From assembly GCA_034008185.1 (NCBI GenBank), contig CM067084.1, forward strand, positions 45,955,099 to 46,019,098: a stretch of DNA of 64,000 nucleotides, read 5' to 3'. The notes under the pieces were generated by a model. The model was given only the letters and a program-made list of their open reading frames with translations. It did not search any database and was not told where the DNA came from. This DNA is from Gorsachius magnificus (lineage: Eukaryota > Chordata > Aves > Pelecaniformes > Ardeidae). Positions 63,024-64,000 of the stretch are shown here, one piece after another (the stretch's first letter is position 1; each line of letters begins with the position of its first letter). A program made the translations under genes and the position numbers.

Positions 63024-64000
63024 AACCCACCGTGCAGTAAAGTGCCTTATATTTCTGGTTAGCCATCTCAGGTAGATAAAAGACTAAATCAGTCTTACTA
63101 GAACTTCACCTCTCAGTCCTAGGCAGTCTCATTAGTTCTTCTTGTACCTTTAGCAACACATTCAATACAAAACTATACAGAAAAGCTTTATTATTTTATG
63201 CAGAATGGCAAGTTACATAAAGCATAAATGAAAGAGCAGTGCCTTGTAATTAAGATTATCTAAATACCTTGTTTAGAGAGAAATACATGGGTATTTGAGT
63301 ACCTTTGGAAAAAAATGTCCATATCAAAGGCTATTCATTTCTTTGAGAATTTATTCAGAAGACTTCTATTGACTTCATTGTGAATTCAATAGGATCTGTA
63401 ATGAGATGACCTATGAATTTAAGAACCCTTCATTTTTCTTTCTCCCACGTAGCCATTTCATCATTGGAAACAGTTCTATAATCATTTCTTTTTTAATTAT
63501 TGAGGTAATATTTTGATCTGAATAGATATTTGAAACGGTAGTGATTAAGATAAGTAATTGAGTCACCAGTAATTGCTGGTCTGTAGAGCAAGTTCGGAAG
63601 ACTACTGAAGGCAGAAATGAGTAAAAACCATTGGAAAAACAGGGGAAAGCCTCTGAGACGTGCAATATTGCTCTGCCAACCCAACTTTACTACTTGAGCG
63701 TTACCCAAGAGCAGATGCCTACCAGTTGGAAGCACTGAGGCAGGAACTGATGTGAGAAGAGTCATTTTGATAATTTGGTGTGCTTGAATACCTAGAGAGA
63801 TGTGAAAATTAAGTAGCTGTGACTTAACAAGTATGAGATTGCTATTTGCCATGCTAAATAAATATATGTGTGTTTTATTGAGACTATTTGCAATATATAC
63901 ATAGCACCTGTTATGTGTTTCTATTGTTATTTAACATATACATAAATACCTGTATGGACCAGTGTTATTGAACATTGCCCTTCAACTAGTAGGGATACAC
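63024..64000. other. Non-coding sequence to the window end, no gene seen
   Basis: Two overlapping minus frames (63411-63665 and 63493-63852, 119 codons) have no domain and no supporting features. The rest is AT-rich single-copy sequence. Confidence 0.55.

Noticed and set aside
1..64000. tRNA, rRNA and CRISPR arrays
   Set aside because: I looked for GTTCRANNC-type T-loop words with matching acceptor stems and for regularly spaced direct repeats with unique spacers. None was found.

Overview
This window reads as nuclear DNA of a bird, most likely a neoavian, from a gene-poor region: either intergenic sequence or the inside of a very large intron. The diagnosis rests on the repeats. There are three CR1-type LINE fragments (the dominant LINE of birds and reptiles) and, nested in one of them, a short solo LTR whose two ends match from memory an LTR family widespread in neoavian birds. 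I saw no Alu, B1, L1 or other mammalian repeats, no operon-like gene packing and no ribosome-binding-site pattern. The sequence is AT-rich throughout, with only local GC-richer patches. The longest open frame is 167 codons, and none of the open frames outside CR1 has a recognisable domain, a splice-flanked exon shape or a continuation in a neighbouring frame. I call no cellular protein-coding gene, no tRNA or rRNA and no CRISPR array.

Layout. 1-21.3 kb is mostly single-copy sequence. It holds a poly-T run, a 31-bp Z-DNA-prone alternating tract (17.1 kb), a long T run (20.05 kb), a 29/30-bp tandem duplication (20.3 kb), and a cluster of three inverted repeats in a conserved-looking block at 8.65-8.84 kb. 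21.34-21.73 kb is an old, decayed CR1 piece in + orientation. 21.7-34.2 kb is again unique, with two blocks that look like conserved non-coding elements (about 28.98-29.56 kb and 33.64-34.16 kb). 34.22-35.83 kb is a second old CR1 piece, in - orientation, lacking most of its reverse transcriptase. 35.8-45.6 kb is unique, with an (AT)n tract, a G28 tract and a small GC-richer patch.

45.57-46.89 kb is the most informative segment. It is a younger CR1 copy on the - strand with endonuclease and pre-RT coding sequence, no RT, and the 3' end. A piece of about 65 bp is inverted at the junction. An internally deleted 94-bp solo LTR (TG...CA ends) with a perfect 5-bp target duplication (GTTGG) sits in the 3' end. 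46.9-62.6 kb is unique, with further candidate conserved blocks at 50.28-50.46 and 50.96-51.20 kb and simple repeats. 62.6-62.96 kb carries an unannotated-looking, diverged tandem repeat (about 3 units of 130-150 bp), followed closely by an A9G16 tract.

Nothing here works together as a gene system. The most interesting content is the nested retroelement history at 45.6-46.9 kb and several candidate regulatory blocks, whose conservation I cannot test from one sequence. All family assignments are from memory of consensus sequences; no search was run.
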